Source: Neurospora tetraspora
Lineage: Eukaryota > Ascomycota > Sordariomycetes > Sordariales > Sordariaceae
Direction: 5' to 3'
DNA: 64,000 nucleotides
Assembly: GCF_033439725.1 (NCBI RefSeq)
Contig: NW_026944386.1
Coordinates: forward strand, 744,001-808,000
Shown here piece by piece: positions 11,672-21,833 of this stretch (position 1 is its first letter; each line of letters opens with the position of its first letter). A model generated the notes under the pieces. It was not told the DNA's origin. It worked only from the letters and a program-made list of their open reading frames with translations, and did not search any database. The translations under genes and the position numbers were made by a program.

Positions 11672-13745
11672 GGTAACCAGCTGGTTGGCTCATGTCAGAA
11701 CTCCGGTACAGATTGGACAAAGTCGGATAAAGTAGGTATTGAACAGGTATAACAAACAGAACGATACGGACAGTTAGTTGAGCAGCTCCCACAATCAAAA
11801 GATCAAATGGAACACATTGATACACCCCCTCATTTCCCTCATTCCCCCCTCCCCCTTTCTCCCTCCCCTCCCCATCAACAGTTCTACCTCTACGCATACG
11901 TCACCTGCATCCCACCGGGCAACTCACATGCTCTCGTCCAGGAGCTCCTCGACTGCGTCCAGCCCTTGTCTCCCTGTCAGAAAGGGACAACCATTGACCA
12001 AACGATTTTCTTCCCTTTTGTTGTCTCTCAGTACCTTATTTGAACCTAAAAGGGCCAAAGGGGGATGAATGGTACTCGGGCGTCGTTCCATTGGACCGTC
12101 TTTGCTCTCTTCCCGGCTGGTTTGGCTGGTTTGGCTAGAACACTTATGTCCCCGGCTCTCCAGCTGAGCCCAGGTGTCGATCAGGGGATGCGTAAGACTA
12201 CCTTGGAGAAAAGAGTGTTGAAGCCATCACCATGTCTTGGCATTCTTGGCACAAGGTGGATACGATCCACACATGCTTACCCTGTATACATATAAGCTGG
12301 ACTTTGTCCCTTTTCCCTTGTGGTCTTTCTCTCTCTCTTCAATCAATCAAGACATTTACCACCACTTTCGTCGTCTCTCATCTTCACTCGTGATCACCTC
12401 CTCCGTATGGTTCAATAAAGAGAAGCGATATCCTCACCGGTTGGTGATAATAGTACCTAGACAATGCTATATTACCTTTTCCCCTGAAATATGGGCATCC
12501 ATCCCTCTTTTCCCTAGAGGTACCTACCCTACATACCTTCAATGCCGAATGCTCTTTATCATCCCGGTATCCCCGTGTCTGGAAGATTCTCGTCAGGATT
12601 TTTCTGACTCGTATAAGCCCGCGTTGCCAACCCAACGTAACATTTTGACGATGATCAGGGACAGTTGTAAGATCTCCCTAACGTCAACAGAGAGGGGAGG
12701 GGAAAGCAAATCGTCGATCAAGAACACGTGTACGGTATACGACAAGATATCCGCCATTTGACTACCTATACCCTTCCGTGGCATTTCTGCGTGCATGCAG
12801 GTACCGTACGCAGTAAAAAGTCAACCAACCTAACCCATTCAGCTGTAGAAGGTACAGTACCAGTTCGTGAACGGAAATAACTTTTCTGACAAAGGTTTCC
12901 AGGACTCCATGAAACTGTATACACAGTATTCTTGTATGGTTTTTCGTTACATAACATTTTTCTTGACCAACCGAAGTGAGGGGAAGGAAGGTTCGTATAG
13001 ACATATTACTGCGTTGGTTCCTTCTCTTCGGCTCTTGGCGGGTAGTCTAGAGTCGAGGTGAATTAATTGTCTTTGTATAACATCAGAAAGATCTCCTCCA
13101 ACTTGGCGGTCGTGGTTTGCAAGTATATATGTACCCATCCATGTCTTGAGGGCTAAAGTTCTTTTTGTTTATCTATCTCCATGTAGGCGAGGAACGGGGG
13201 AAACTAATAACGCCAAACCTACAATCAACGGCTTGCCGTATATCTGACTGATTGGAATAACACTGACAGGGACACACATATGCCTAGAGAAGGAAGGGAT
13301 GCCGAAGAGTATAGTATGGTTCTTCAGGGTTTGCGAGGACGTGTTCAGGGACAAGCTTAGTACGTTGAGGTTCTGGATCACGAGTAATAAGTCTGATCAA
13401 AATTAAAATAGTAGTCATAGTAGTCATAGTAGAAAAGACTGAATGTATGTGCAAAGAAGAGACAATACAGTAAAAGCGTCCGGCCCATTTATAGCATAGC
13501 GTACAGCATACCTGGGACGAAACAAATCGATCGCCGTCAACCCACAAGTTACGATCCAAATATGCCGTTCGTTCGTTCATGATATCCATCAACGCCGTTT
13601 TATTCGCCATCCCTATTCGTGTCGGATCTCGCCCGATTTAAGTCATGTACTGTAATCATTTTCGAGTTGTCGTACTTTCGCAAGAAATATGTGCAGACAC
13701 CGCTCGCCGCTATCTAGAACTAGGTCGCCGCGCTCGCGAGGCTCT
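11672..13745. other. Intergenic, no supported gene
   Basis: Two kilobases between convergent genes (plus gene ending at 11671, minus gene ending at 13746). Pyrimidine-rich tracts lie around 11840-11880. The open frames, including a 174-codon frame at 12237-12761, have no protein-like features I recognise. The stretch probably holds the two 3' untranslated regions. Confidence 0.5.
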
Positions 13746-16344
13746 TCACCTCCCCGAAGCGCGTAACCTCTTTTTGCAATCCTCACAATACCATTTCGCT
13801 GTTTTGTCACGTTCAGGTTAGCTTCAAGTGCGAACAATAGCAAAGAGCGGAACAAAGAACAATACTCACCATTCCCCTTGGGCGCCACCTTCAACCCCAC
13901 ACATTCCAAATGGAACCACTCCCTTGGACACCCCTCCCCATCACACGCCACCATCTCTCCATAGCTGACTCCGTTGCAGAAGCAGTACCTCTGCTCATCA
14001 GCGTCGACCTCATCGTCGTCATCCTCCTCCTCTTCCTCTTGTCGCTGTTGGTGCTGAGGTTGTTGCTGTTGAGCCCTGGCAGCAGCCGCGGCCGCAGCGG
14101 TACCTCTCCTTCCGTGACCGTGACCGTGGCCCGTCTCAGACTTTGCGTCGCGGTCACCGCCCCGATCTCTTTCCAAGGCTCTTTCGGCTTTGCTGTCGCG
14201 GTGGGCGGCACCACCCTTCCCTCGGCCGCTAGTGGTGGGTCGGCCGTTGTTCTCGTCGCTGGCGTCCTTCTTTTCGTCCGAAGCGGCAGCTGACTTGCCT
14301 GGCTTCTCATCTTGTAGGGCAGCGGGGACGACCATAGCTGACACCGAAGACGCGCCCTTCTTGTGGCTGCGCTTCGATGTCGTAGTCCCCGATGTGGTGG
14401 TGGTGCTATTACCAGAGGTATCCTTACCACTAGTGCCGTTGCTATCTTTGTCCGATTGATTAGTGTTATTCCTTGACGGCCGTGACCTCGCAGTCGTTGT
14501 GGTTGCATTGGCAGCCTCTGCGAAGGTACCCAACGCTGGTGTTGACGGCTTGCTCGCGCGACCGCTCTTGGTGGTTGTGACAGTAGTACTTATTGGCGGA
14601 GGTAGTATCGCTGTCTGTGTCACTATCGAATTTGATCTCTTCTTGGCTTCCGGCTCTTTGGCGGGGGCAATCGCTGCCTTGCTATTTTCTTTCTTGGCTG
14701 TGCCAGCATTGGATACTGGCTCTGGTGGGACAGGAGGCTTGATCTCTGTCTCCGGCTTCGCAGCCTCAGTCTTGGCAGGTGTAGAGACAGCTGGCTCGGC
14801 TTCCTTTTGTGCTTTCGCATCTAAAGTTGACTTGCTCTGTGCCACGGCTTCCACCACTGCTGGTGTGATCCCGTTGGGCTTGTTTGTGGCGGCGGTCGCA
14901 GGTCGTTGCTGTATAGGGAGGTTGGTAGACGCGGTAGAGTTCTGACGTGCGCGTGACGAGGCCGGACGAGGAGGAAGGGGCACGGGGGAGTTACGCCCGG
15001 CCTTGGTATCAGGGAGAGATCCCAGAAGGGGAGATGCCGCCACCGACGGTGAATTGGCGGCATTCGTCCTGCTGTAGCACAGGGGTTAGTATGACATGGC
15101 AAGGGAGACGAAACAGGATTGCTGTAAACATACCTCTTCTTTGCCTGTCCACTTCCTGACGGGAGCGCCTTGCGCTTCTTTGTAGTAGGTCCAGTTGTCG
15201 CGGCTCCATCGGGCGCTGGGGATTCTCGAGGAGTCGTTGTCTTGGTCTTGGCTGTTCCATTACCAAAGACACTGCTCATGGCACGTTCCATGGGGGCACC
15301 TCCATTGGTCTTGGGTTCCTTTTCGACCTTTCGTCTCTTGGATGGTCCAGCCCCATTAGTCGGGGTGCCATTGGCGATTCCGAGTCCGACGGGGGTAGCC
15401 TCGGCCTGGTGTTTCCTGGATTTGCCGGTCCCTGGGCCCTTCTTGGTGGTTTCCTGTGCTTTTGAATCTGCCTCTGGCTCAGTGGCCTGTCCCTTGTTAT
15501 TCTTCTTGGCTGCCAACGCCTGTTTCCTGTCGCTGCTGCGCGCAGCGGCTTCTTCGGCTATTTGTTGGGCAGCGGCCGAGAGGGTAGCGGCACCTTCGCG
15601 TCGTGATCGCTCCGCTTCCTTGTGGTTTGTCTTGGGAACCCGGTTCTCGGCGTATGCCCAGTGTGCAGTGCTGCCCCATTTGGCCTCGTCGCTGAATTCA
15701 TTCTCCAGATGTGGCCAAATCTCCTCAATGCGCGACAGCTGCTTGTTTAGGGCATCGTTCGCGGTGGATATGACGTGGTTCTTTTCCTCGAGGGAAACTA
15801 GCATTTCTTGTATCTTCCAGGCGGCCTGTCTGAACAGGTGCCGACGCGGTAGATTGGTAGGGTCGAAGACGGCAGCATGAGCCGAGTCGGTAATCGATGG
15901 TGGTACTGTGGCGGGGTTCGCGCTCGCGGCCGCCAGTCCGCTGGTGCTGTTCTGGGCACTCATTGGCGTCGAAGCTGGCGCAACGCTACTATTGCCATCG
16001 GTAATCGATCGGGTACGGTCTGGCACGGGAGCCTTGAGGGCGGCATCGACGAGCTCGAAGAGGGTAGCTTCGGGAGCGAAGATCTTGGCATCGACCTCCT
16101 TCAGGAGGGTGAAGTGGCGCACAAGCTCCTTTGGTAGGGCGGTAATGGCATCGGCGAAGTGGGTGACGGCGGGGAAGACGTCGATGGGCTGCTCTGGGGC
16201 AGGGCCGTTGGGGAACGAGTTGGTTCGATTGAGGGACGAGGTTCGTGTCGGGTTGATTCGCGTCTGTCGCACGGGTTGCGCTCTGCGATTCGAGCCAGGT
16301 GGCCCCGAGGGTGCCTCGGCCGCGGGAGGTTTGGCCGTCTTCAT
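13746..16344 (-). CDS. ING-family chromatin protein with C-terminal PHD finger
   Basis: Three exons, 16344-15134, 15071-13870 and 13798-13746, give 821 residues. The start MKTAKPPAAE is the first ATG giving the family N-terminus. Residues about 55-100 and 170-220 form the helical ING domain (AITALPKELVRHFTLLKEVD, then a second helix pair). A long low-complexity middle follows, and a C4HC3 PHD finger at about 766-811 (YCFCNGVSYGEM, EWFHLECV, KWYCEDC) is completed only after the last intron is removed. ING PHD fingers bind histone H3 trimethylated at Lys4 and anchor acetyltransferase or deacetylase complexes (Yng2 in NuA4, Pho23 in Rpd3L, Yng1 in NuA3); which complex applies here cannot be decided. 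The protein is much longer than yeast ING proteins because of the disordered linker. The intron 1 acceptor is CAGCAG, so a one-residue splice variant is possible (exon 2 from 15071 or 15068). Confidence 0.9.
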
Positions 16345-17574
16345 GGTCGGTAGAGGTCTGGTATCTGACGCGCGTGGGATGGACGATAAACAAGAGCTAT
16401 TAGGTGGGAAGTAAAACAAGACAGGAAGAAGACGAGGGGTATTGAGCGTCAAAGCACACGAGTAGTTGCTCCCAATATTCGTGGCGGCGCTTCCAGGTCG
16501 TGTCCAAGGCGTCGGAGACACAAAAGAGTCAGGTAGCAGCAGTATGGCGGCGAAATTGTTGATTACTGCTGTGTCCAGGGTGTACGTCGGGTGGTTGGAA
16601 AAGAGGTGTCAGAACATGCCGCCGTGGGTATCTCGCCGAGTAAAAGGTGTGGCCGTCAACTAGTCCTGGGGAATTAGGACAGAAAAAGAGGAGGTTAGGG
16701 TGGCCGTGGTCGGGTGTGGTGGGTGTGTGTGTGGAAGAGAGACTTTCCACTTGGGACGCGGGCGGGAACTTCCACTGACAGTGTGCTCTCTCTTGCGCTG
16801 AAGCACCCTGGCACAACACAAAGTCAACCTCGCGGCACCCACCACCGACCCCCGACGAGAACCGCGACCGCAATCGCATCTCCAACTAACCCGAATGGAA
16901 GCTGCAGATCACCTCCAAAGGTACACAGGTACCACCGAGGCCTGCTGCCACTGTCATGTCACTGTCGATTTGGCGTCAATGGCGTGCTTTCTGACCTCTC
17001 CAAGCTCTCCTTCCTCTTCTGCCGGCTGGCAATGTTTCGTGTTCCCGAGGAGCCATGAGCTGAGCGCGGCCTCTCATTGGTTGACTCCAAATTTTCGAGA
17101 CCTCCGATACAGTACGTCACTGGCAGACGAGGTTGCGATAAGATAAGGTCTGGTCTTATCGCGCCGCGCCATTGAGGTCGACCACTGAAGCAATTCGACG
17201 AGCTGCTTCTTCCCCTAAGAAATCGGGTTCGAGAAAATGATTCAAGGTAAATTTTATTGGTATTTGGACGCTTGTTTCGTTCTCTTGTGAATCTGTCTGT
17301 GAAAATGTCCCGGTCGCTCAATTTTTGTAGGCTTCATGTCCGTTATCGGGCGCATGCTCGAGCAGTCGCGGCGCATGATATGAATATGTTGATGCGGGTG
17401 ATGTGAAAGACGCAAATGTAAACAGGTCAGAAGGCAAGTTATTTTTAGCACCCTTAACCTCTCAAGCCCTAACATATGCATGGAGGGTTTCTCTGCCCTG
17501 GATGATTCTATATGCTGCTGCTAAGGACTCTTTTCGCTCCAATGCCGTACATAACAATTGGGTATCAAGGCCGT
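16345..17574. promoter_or_regulatory. Upstream region of the ING gene with paired GATA sites
   Basis: This stretch lies upstream of the ING-family gene and downstream of the cis-prenyltransferase gene, both on the minus strand. At 17135-17162 GCGATAAG and CTTATCGC form an inverted pair with an additional overlapping GATAAG. Such sites bind fungal GATA factors (nitrogen, light or iron regulators). Use by the ING gene, about 800 bp away, is only a possibility. No gene is supported in the rest. Confidence 0.35.
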
Positions 17575-18768
17575 TCAGGCCGTCTTGACCCGCTGTCGCG
17601 GCCTCTCCTCCATGGCCTTCTTCTTCTGCCGCCACTGCCACTCCAGCAAGACAGGGAGGAAATGCCACAGGTCAAACTCGGGCCAGAAACACTTGAGGAA
17701 AAACATTTGGGTATCTTGGTGGCATTGCCACAGCATAAAGTCGCTCAATCTCTCCACGCCACTAGTCCGCACAAACATGTCTAGAGGTGGACAGTCGGCC
17801 GTGTACAGGTGTTTATCGATCGTCTCGGTCGTGATGTTCTCGGCATTGGGGTATATGGTAACGTTGTTGGAGCTGTCCTTGGATGTACGGCCCGGGGATT
17901 CTGGGTATAGCGTCGTGGTGGACGACATGGAGTCTTCGTTGTCGTCCGACCCGGGTGGGGTGTGCGTCGGCTCTTGTCCTGAAGAGGAGTTGTCGCTTTC
18001 GCTCTTCTCGCTCCTATCTCCTTGCTTGGACATAATCTTCTGTGTAATGCGCGTTTGCGAGAAGGGTGTGCTCTTCGGGGCGGATGATTTCGAATACTCG
18101 TCGACCGTTGAACGGATGGCTGTCGTCATTTCCTCTCGCGATGTGTATGGGAAGCAAATGTTCAAGATACACCTATACGGGCTTGGTCAGCTAACTTGTC
18201 ACCGGATTGCATAACGAGACATGCGTACTTCTTGTTGTTCTTGGTTGTGGAAACGGCACGGTCGATGACCTCGAGCACATCGTCGCTCAGTAGATCACGC
18301 TCGCCAAGTACGCGGACACTGGCGCCGTATCGCTCGAGTAGTTCTCCGTGCTGAATCAGTTGCTCCAGCTTGACCTTGGCCAGCTGCATCAGGCCATCGA
18401 CCTCGTATTTTGGGCGGTTGAAGTTCTCGATGCTGAATGCGTACACTGTCACAACCTCGACACCGCACTTGTAGCATATCTCGAGGACCTGATACAATCA
18501 CAGGTCAGTATGGCCCATTTCTCAGGGACCCCGCGTAGTAACGTACCCTCGCAAGTGCCTCGAAGCCGAGATGGTGGCCCTCGATAGTCTCGATCTTGTG
18601 GCTCCGAGCATACCTCCGATTACCGTCCATAACGAAAGCCACATGGCGAGGGATGGGACCCTGCTTCAAGGCGCCGATAAGGGTCTCGCGGAGTCCCTTG
18701 AGGGCCCATTCTGCCGGGGGCGAACTGAGGAACCAGTTACGAATGCGGGAGAGATAGAGATCGGACAT
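17575..18768 (-). CDS. cis-Prenyltransferase, probable dehydrodolichyl diphosphate synthase
   Basis: Three exons, 18768-18547, 18488-18229 and 18172-17575, give 359 residues. The enzyme adds isopentenyl units in cis to farnesyl diphosphate to make the long polyprenyl diphosphate used for dolichol and protein glycosylation at the ER. The family signatures are all present: [14 protein letters not shown] (catalytic Asp at residue 48), [37 protein letters not shown] (formed across intron 2) and [19 protein letters not shown] followed by [11 protein letters not shown]. Exon 3 contains a Ser/Thr-rich insertion of about 100 residues between the ICFPYTSR and RTSG motifs, which explains the length compared with about 290 residues for yeast Rer2. 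Both introns are 56-58 bp with GTACG-type donors. Eukaryotic enzymes of this class usually pair with a Nus1/NgBR-type subunit, not seen in this window. Confidence 0.93.
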
Positions 18769-19590
18769 GATGCCGAATTACCGCATACAAGGGCTGGGAG
18801 ATGCAGCGATGCGAAGTGGCCGAGTCGATTTGAATATGGGAGGGGGTGGGTGAGAAGAGAGCGTGGAGACCCGAGGTTGGACGGGATCAGCCTCCAAGGG
18901 ACTCGGAGTGGACTGAAAGTGGAAGTTTAAATTGAAGCTTCGAAGGAACTTTTTTTTTGGGGGACTCTAGCGCCGGATCATCGATGCGCACAACGGGTTT
19001 TTGATGGACAGCGAAAAGTTGGAGAAAAAGAGGACCGATATGCAATGAGCAGGATGCAAACGCAAAGCACGGCAATGTGTAAAAACGCACTTGTGCAGTG
19101 TTGAAGAGAGGGAGATAAGCACAGCTGTGGACGTCCAACATGAAATGAAGTCAGGTCAGGTAACTGTTGACTGACACTGACTACACTCACAGTGGTGAGA
19201 ATGCCACTCCGAGGCTTTCCATTCGTTGTGGTCCTATCATTTCCCTCCATTTCCGCCGTGGTAGGTAGGGTTAACGTCCGCTCATGGGCCCACTTTTAAT
19301 TCTCGGGACACATGTCATCGGCGGGTCTTGGCCATTCAGGAACCGTGACGGCCGGCGATAAAGGACGACGACAGCTTCCATTCAATTTCGACACTCTTCG
19401 CCGGGAACCTCACGTTTTTGAAACCTGAACACCACTGCCCTGAATGCCCGGTGCATATGGACAAGTGTTTCGGTCAACGAGTTTCCGAGAATTATAAACC
19501 TAAAAGTTCCTCATATGTGCATCTGATTGTCGCCATATCCCAGAGACGGGACATTCAAAAGGGGGAAAGCATCTACCCACGGTCTTCATC
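18769..19590. promoter_or_regulatory. Divergent intergenic region
   Basis: The 0.8-kb stretch separates the starts of the cis-prenyltransferase gene (minus) and the rhomboid-like gene (plus), so it should carry both promoters. Both products act in the ER/Golgi membrane system, which makes coordinated expression conceivable, but no specific shared motif is evident. Confidence 0.4.
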
Positions 19591-20472
19591 ATGTCCTTCA
19601 CCGACGCTCCAGTAACCAAGGCACTGGTCCTGGGCCTGGTTGGGCTCTCCATCGCCGCCAGCATCTTTGATATCAAGCACTACTTCTACATCTCAATCGG
19701 CACTCACTTCCTCCGCTACGGACAACTATGGCGCATCTTGACGTATCAGTTATGCTACACCAACTCATCCGAGGTCCTCTTCGGAGCCATGTCACTTTAT
19801 CACATGAGAATGGTTGAGCGGTTTTGGGGATCCAGGAAATATGCCGTAAGTACCTTGATCCCCCTCAAGTCACAGTCATACTCACCACGGACAAAATAGT
19901 CTTTTATCCTCATAGCCGGACTCTTCACAGCCATAATCCCACCCATCTTCCTCACCGTCGTCCTGCGCCCCCTCTCCTTCGGCGCCCTTGACTACATACC
20001 CGCCGGGCCGACACCGATCCTCTTCGCCATCCTCGCGCAGTACCACGCCATGATCCCGCAAATCTACAAGTACAAGGTCGCCCTATCCGCCAGCCCGCCA
20101 TCCAACGCCAGCGACGACACCAGCGGAGTCATCTTCTCGGACAAGTCGACGCGCTATCTCATGGCTTTGCAACTGGCCCTCTTTCAGTGGCCTGGCTCTC
20201 TCCTGGGTGCGGTGATTGGCTGGGTGGTGGGGTATTTATGGCGCAACGATCTCTTGCCTGCGGCGGTGGCTCACTGGAGGGTGCCTGGGTGGGTGGTTGG
20301 TCTTCGCGCTCAGAAGAGGAACGATAGGTTTGATGGAATTCGGAGGAGGTTGGAAGACGAGGGAGCTTCTACTGGAGTAGCTACGGGCGCGCAGCCGGCT
20401 GCTGAGGGCGAAGGTAATAGGAGGAGACCGTTGGGTCAGCAACTGATAGATGAGGTTAGAGGGGCGTTCTGA
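19591..20472 (+). CDS. Rhomboid-like membrane protein, probable DscB/Dsc2 subunit of the Dsc E3 ligase complex
   Basis: Two exons, 19591-19845 and 19900-20472, give 275 residues. Several hydrophobic segments are visible: ALVLGLVGLSIAASIF near residues 10-26, the region around FGAMSLYHMRMVERFWGS, SFILIAGLFTAIIPPIFLTV after the intron, then PTPILFAILAQYHAMIPQIY and a final LALFQWPGSLLGAVIGWVVG. The arrangement matches rhomboid-fold Dsc2/DscB and UBAC2-like proteins. There is no GxSG serine-protease motif, as expected for these pseudoproteases. The fission-yeast protein ends in a UBA domain; here the C-terminus ends RPLGQQLIDEVRGAF without one. Dsc complexes act at the Golgi in cleavage of the sterol regulator SREBP. 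The assignment rests on recalled family features. Confidence 0.75.
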
Positions 20473-21833
20473 GGACGAGGGAAGTGGGAGTATCAGTTTG
20501 GACTTGTAACCAGATTCCCTCCGGTCCTATCCGCCAGGAAGCACTTCCAGTAATACATTGGTTCGTACTTAAGAGTTGTTGCTTTTTGATATTCGAGCCC
20601 CAAGCCGGTCATGCGGAATCCCACACTTCCACGCCAGGCAACGTAGGGTTCTGTAAGTCGAAAGCATCATTCACATATCTTTTCATTTCAGACATACACG
20701 GCGTATTCGTCGTATGGATGAAGACTTCTCACAGGCGTCAAGTTTTTAGCCTTCAGATGTGACCACGACATATCAGAGATCGAAGTGCTGAGGACTATTG
20801 TCAAATACAAAGATCTCATTAACTTTAATTGAATACCGGGCACCATTTGACGTTGATATGCATAGTACACGCAAGGGCAGACATTGGCCTCTTCACTCGA
20901 CCTTCAGATAACCCGCTATCCGGTCCCTCTGTCAAGAAATAAAGATGCTTCTTTCTGAAACGCTCGGCTAACAGGTTCTCCGATCATTTCCACTTGTTCA
21001 CTTCCGAGGACGTTGTTCATTTCAATGTGCCCATGTTGAAGAGAGGACCTCGATGGCCCAGGAAGGATTTAGACCGAAAGAGAACCCCACCCACCACGCA
21101 GGTACAGTCCAGCTTTAGCGCTAGCTTCACAGCGATTACAGGCTTGCGGTCACCAGTAAAAGTGGGGATGCTCTCGGGTCGGGTCCATGTCCATATAAAA
21201 TTGGTTTCCCTTTCTGGATTAAGGCACTTTATCCATCTTCCCCCCTTGATTTTGTTGATTGATTTCGGTCTTGACCTCTTGATTCTTTTCTTCCCATTGC
21301 TGAGTCGTCTTTGAGCCCCTAAAGAAGGAGTCTCTCTTGGCAGCCCCGGACGGCAATTGAAAGGATCGGCGGTTAACTGGCACCCAAAACTCAAACACAG
21401 CTACAGTAACTAGACCCATCCCGCCTGGGCCGACCCGACCGACCGCTTTCATCCTGTTTGTCGCTTCCTCCTCCTGCTCCTCCAAGTCTCCAACTTCGAT
21501 CCTCCCCTTGCATCGTGCATACAGGAGACGTACCCGGTGCCTGGACAACCGCATTGCAGTCGCATCTCGAATCTCCTCGCGACCGCGCAGAGACAACACG
21601 ACATTGCATGGCGCCGCCATAGTCCGCACGACACGACCGACCGTTCTCTGTTTCGCCTTTCCACGCTCATTCGCCCTTTTTGTATAATGTCTTGGACGAC
21701 CTAGTTGTACTTTGAACGCAGACCGAACCAGCGCCAGACTACAATCGCTCTCTCTTGAATACCTAATACGACGACACCTCGGGCGCATACACAGCTATCT
21801 ACCTACTACACCTAAACCTAATACATCATAATC
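20473..21833. other. Intergenic, promoter region of the Uds1 gene
   Basis: No supported gene. The 3' part, with CT-rich tracts and a TATAAAA-like run near 21195, should contain the promoter and 5' leader of the gene starting at 21834. The minus-strand open frames of 125-189 codons at 21017-21788 have biased Arg-rich composition and are most likely chance frames. Confidence 0.5.

Noticed and set aside
12237-12761. 174-codon plus frame between the convergent genes
   Set aside because: No recognisable motif or splice signal, and it lies where 3' untranslated regions are expected.
14463-16414. Long plus-strand frames (up to 236 codons) opposite the ING gene
   Set aside because: They are antisense shadows of the GC-rich, low-complexity ING coding exons, which are supported by ING and PHD motifs and splice sites.
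21017-21788. Long minus-strand open frames (125-189 codons) upstream of the Uds1 gene
   Set aside because: Biased Arg/Gly-rich composition, overlap in several frames, no splice structure or motif; they coincide with a GC-rich 5' leader region.
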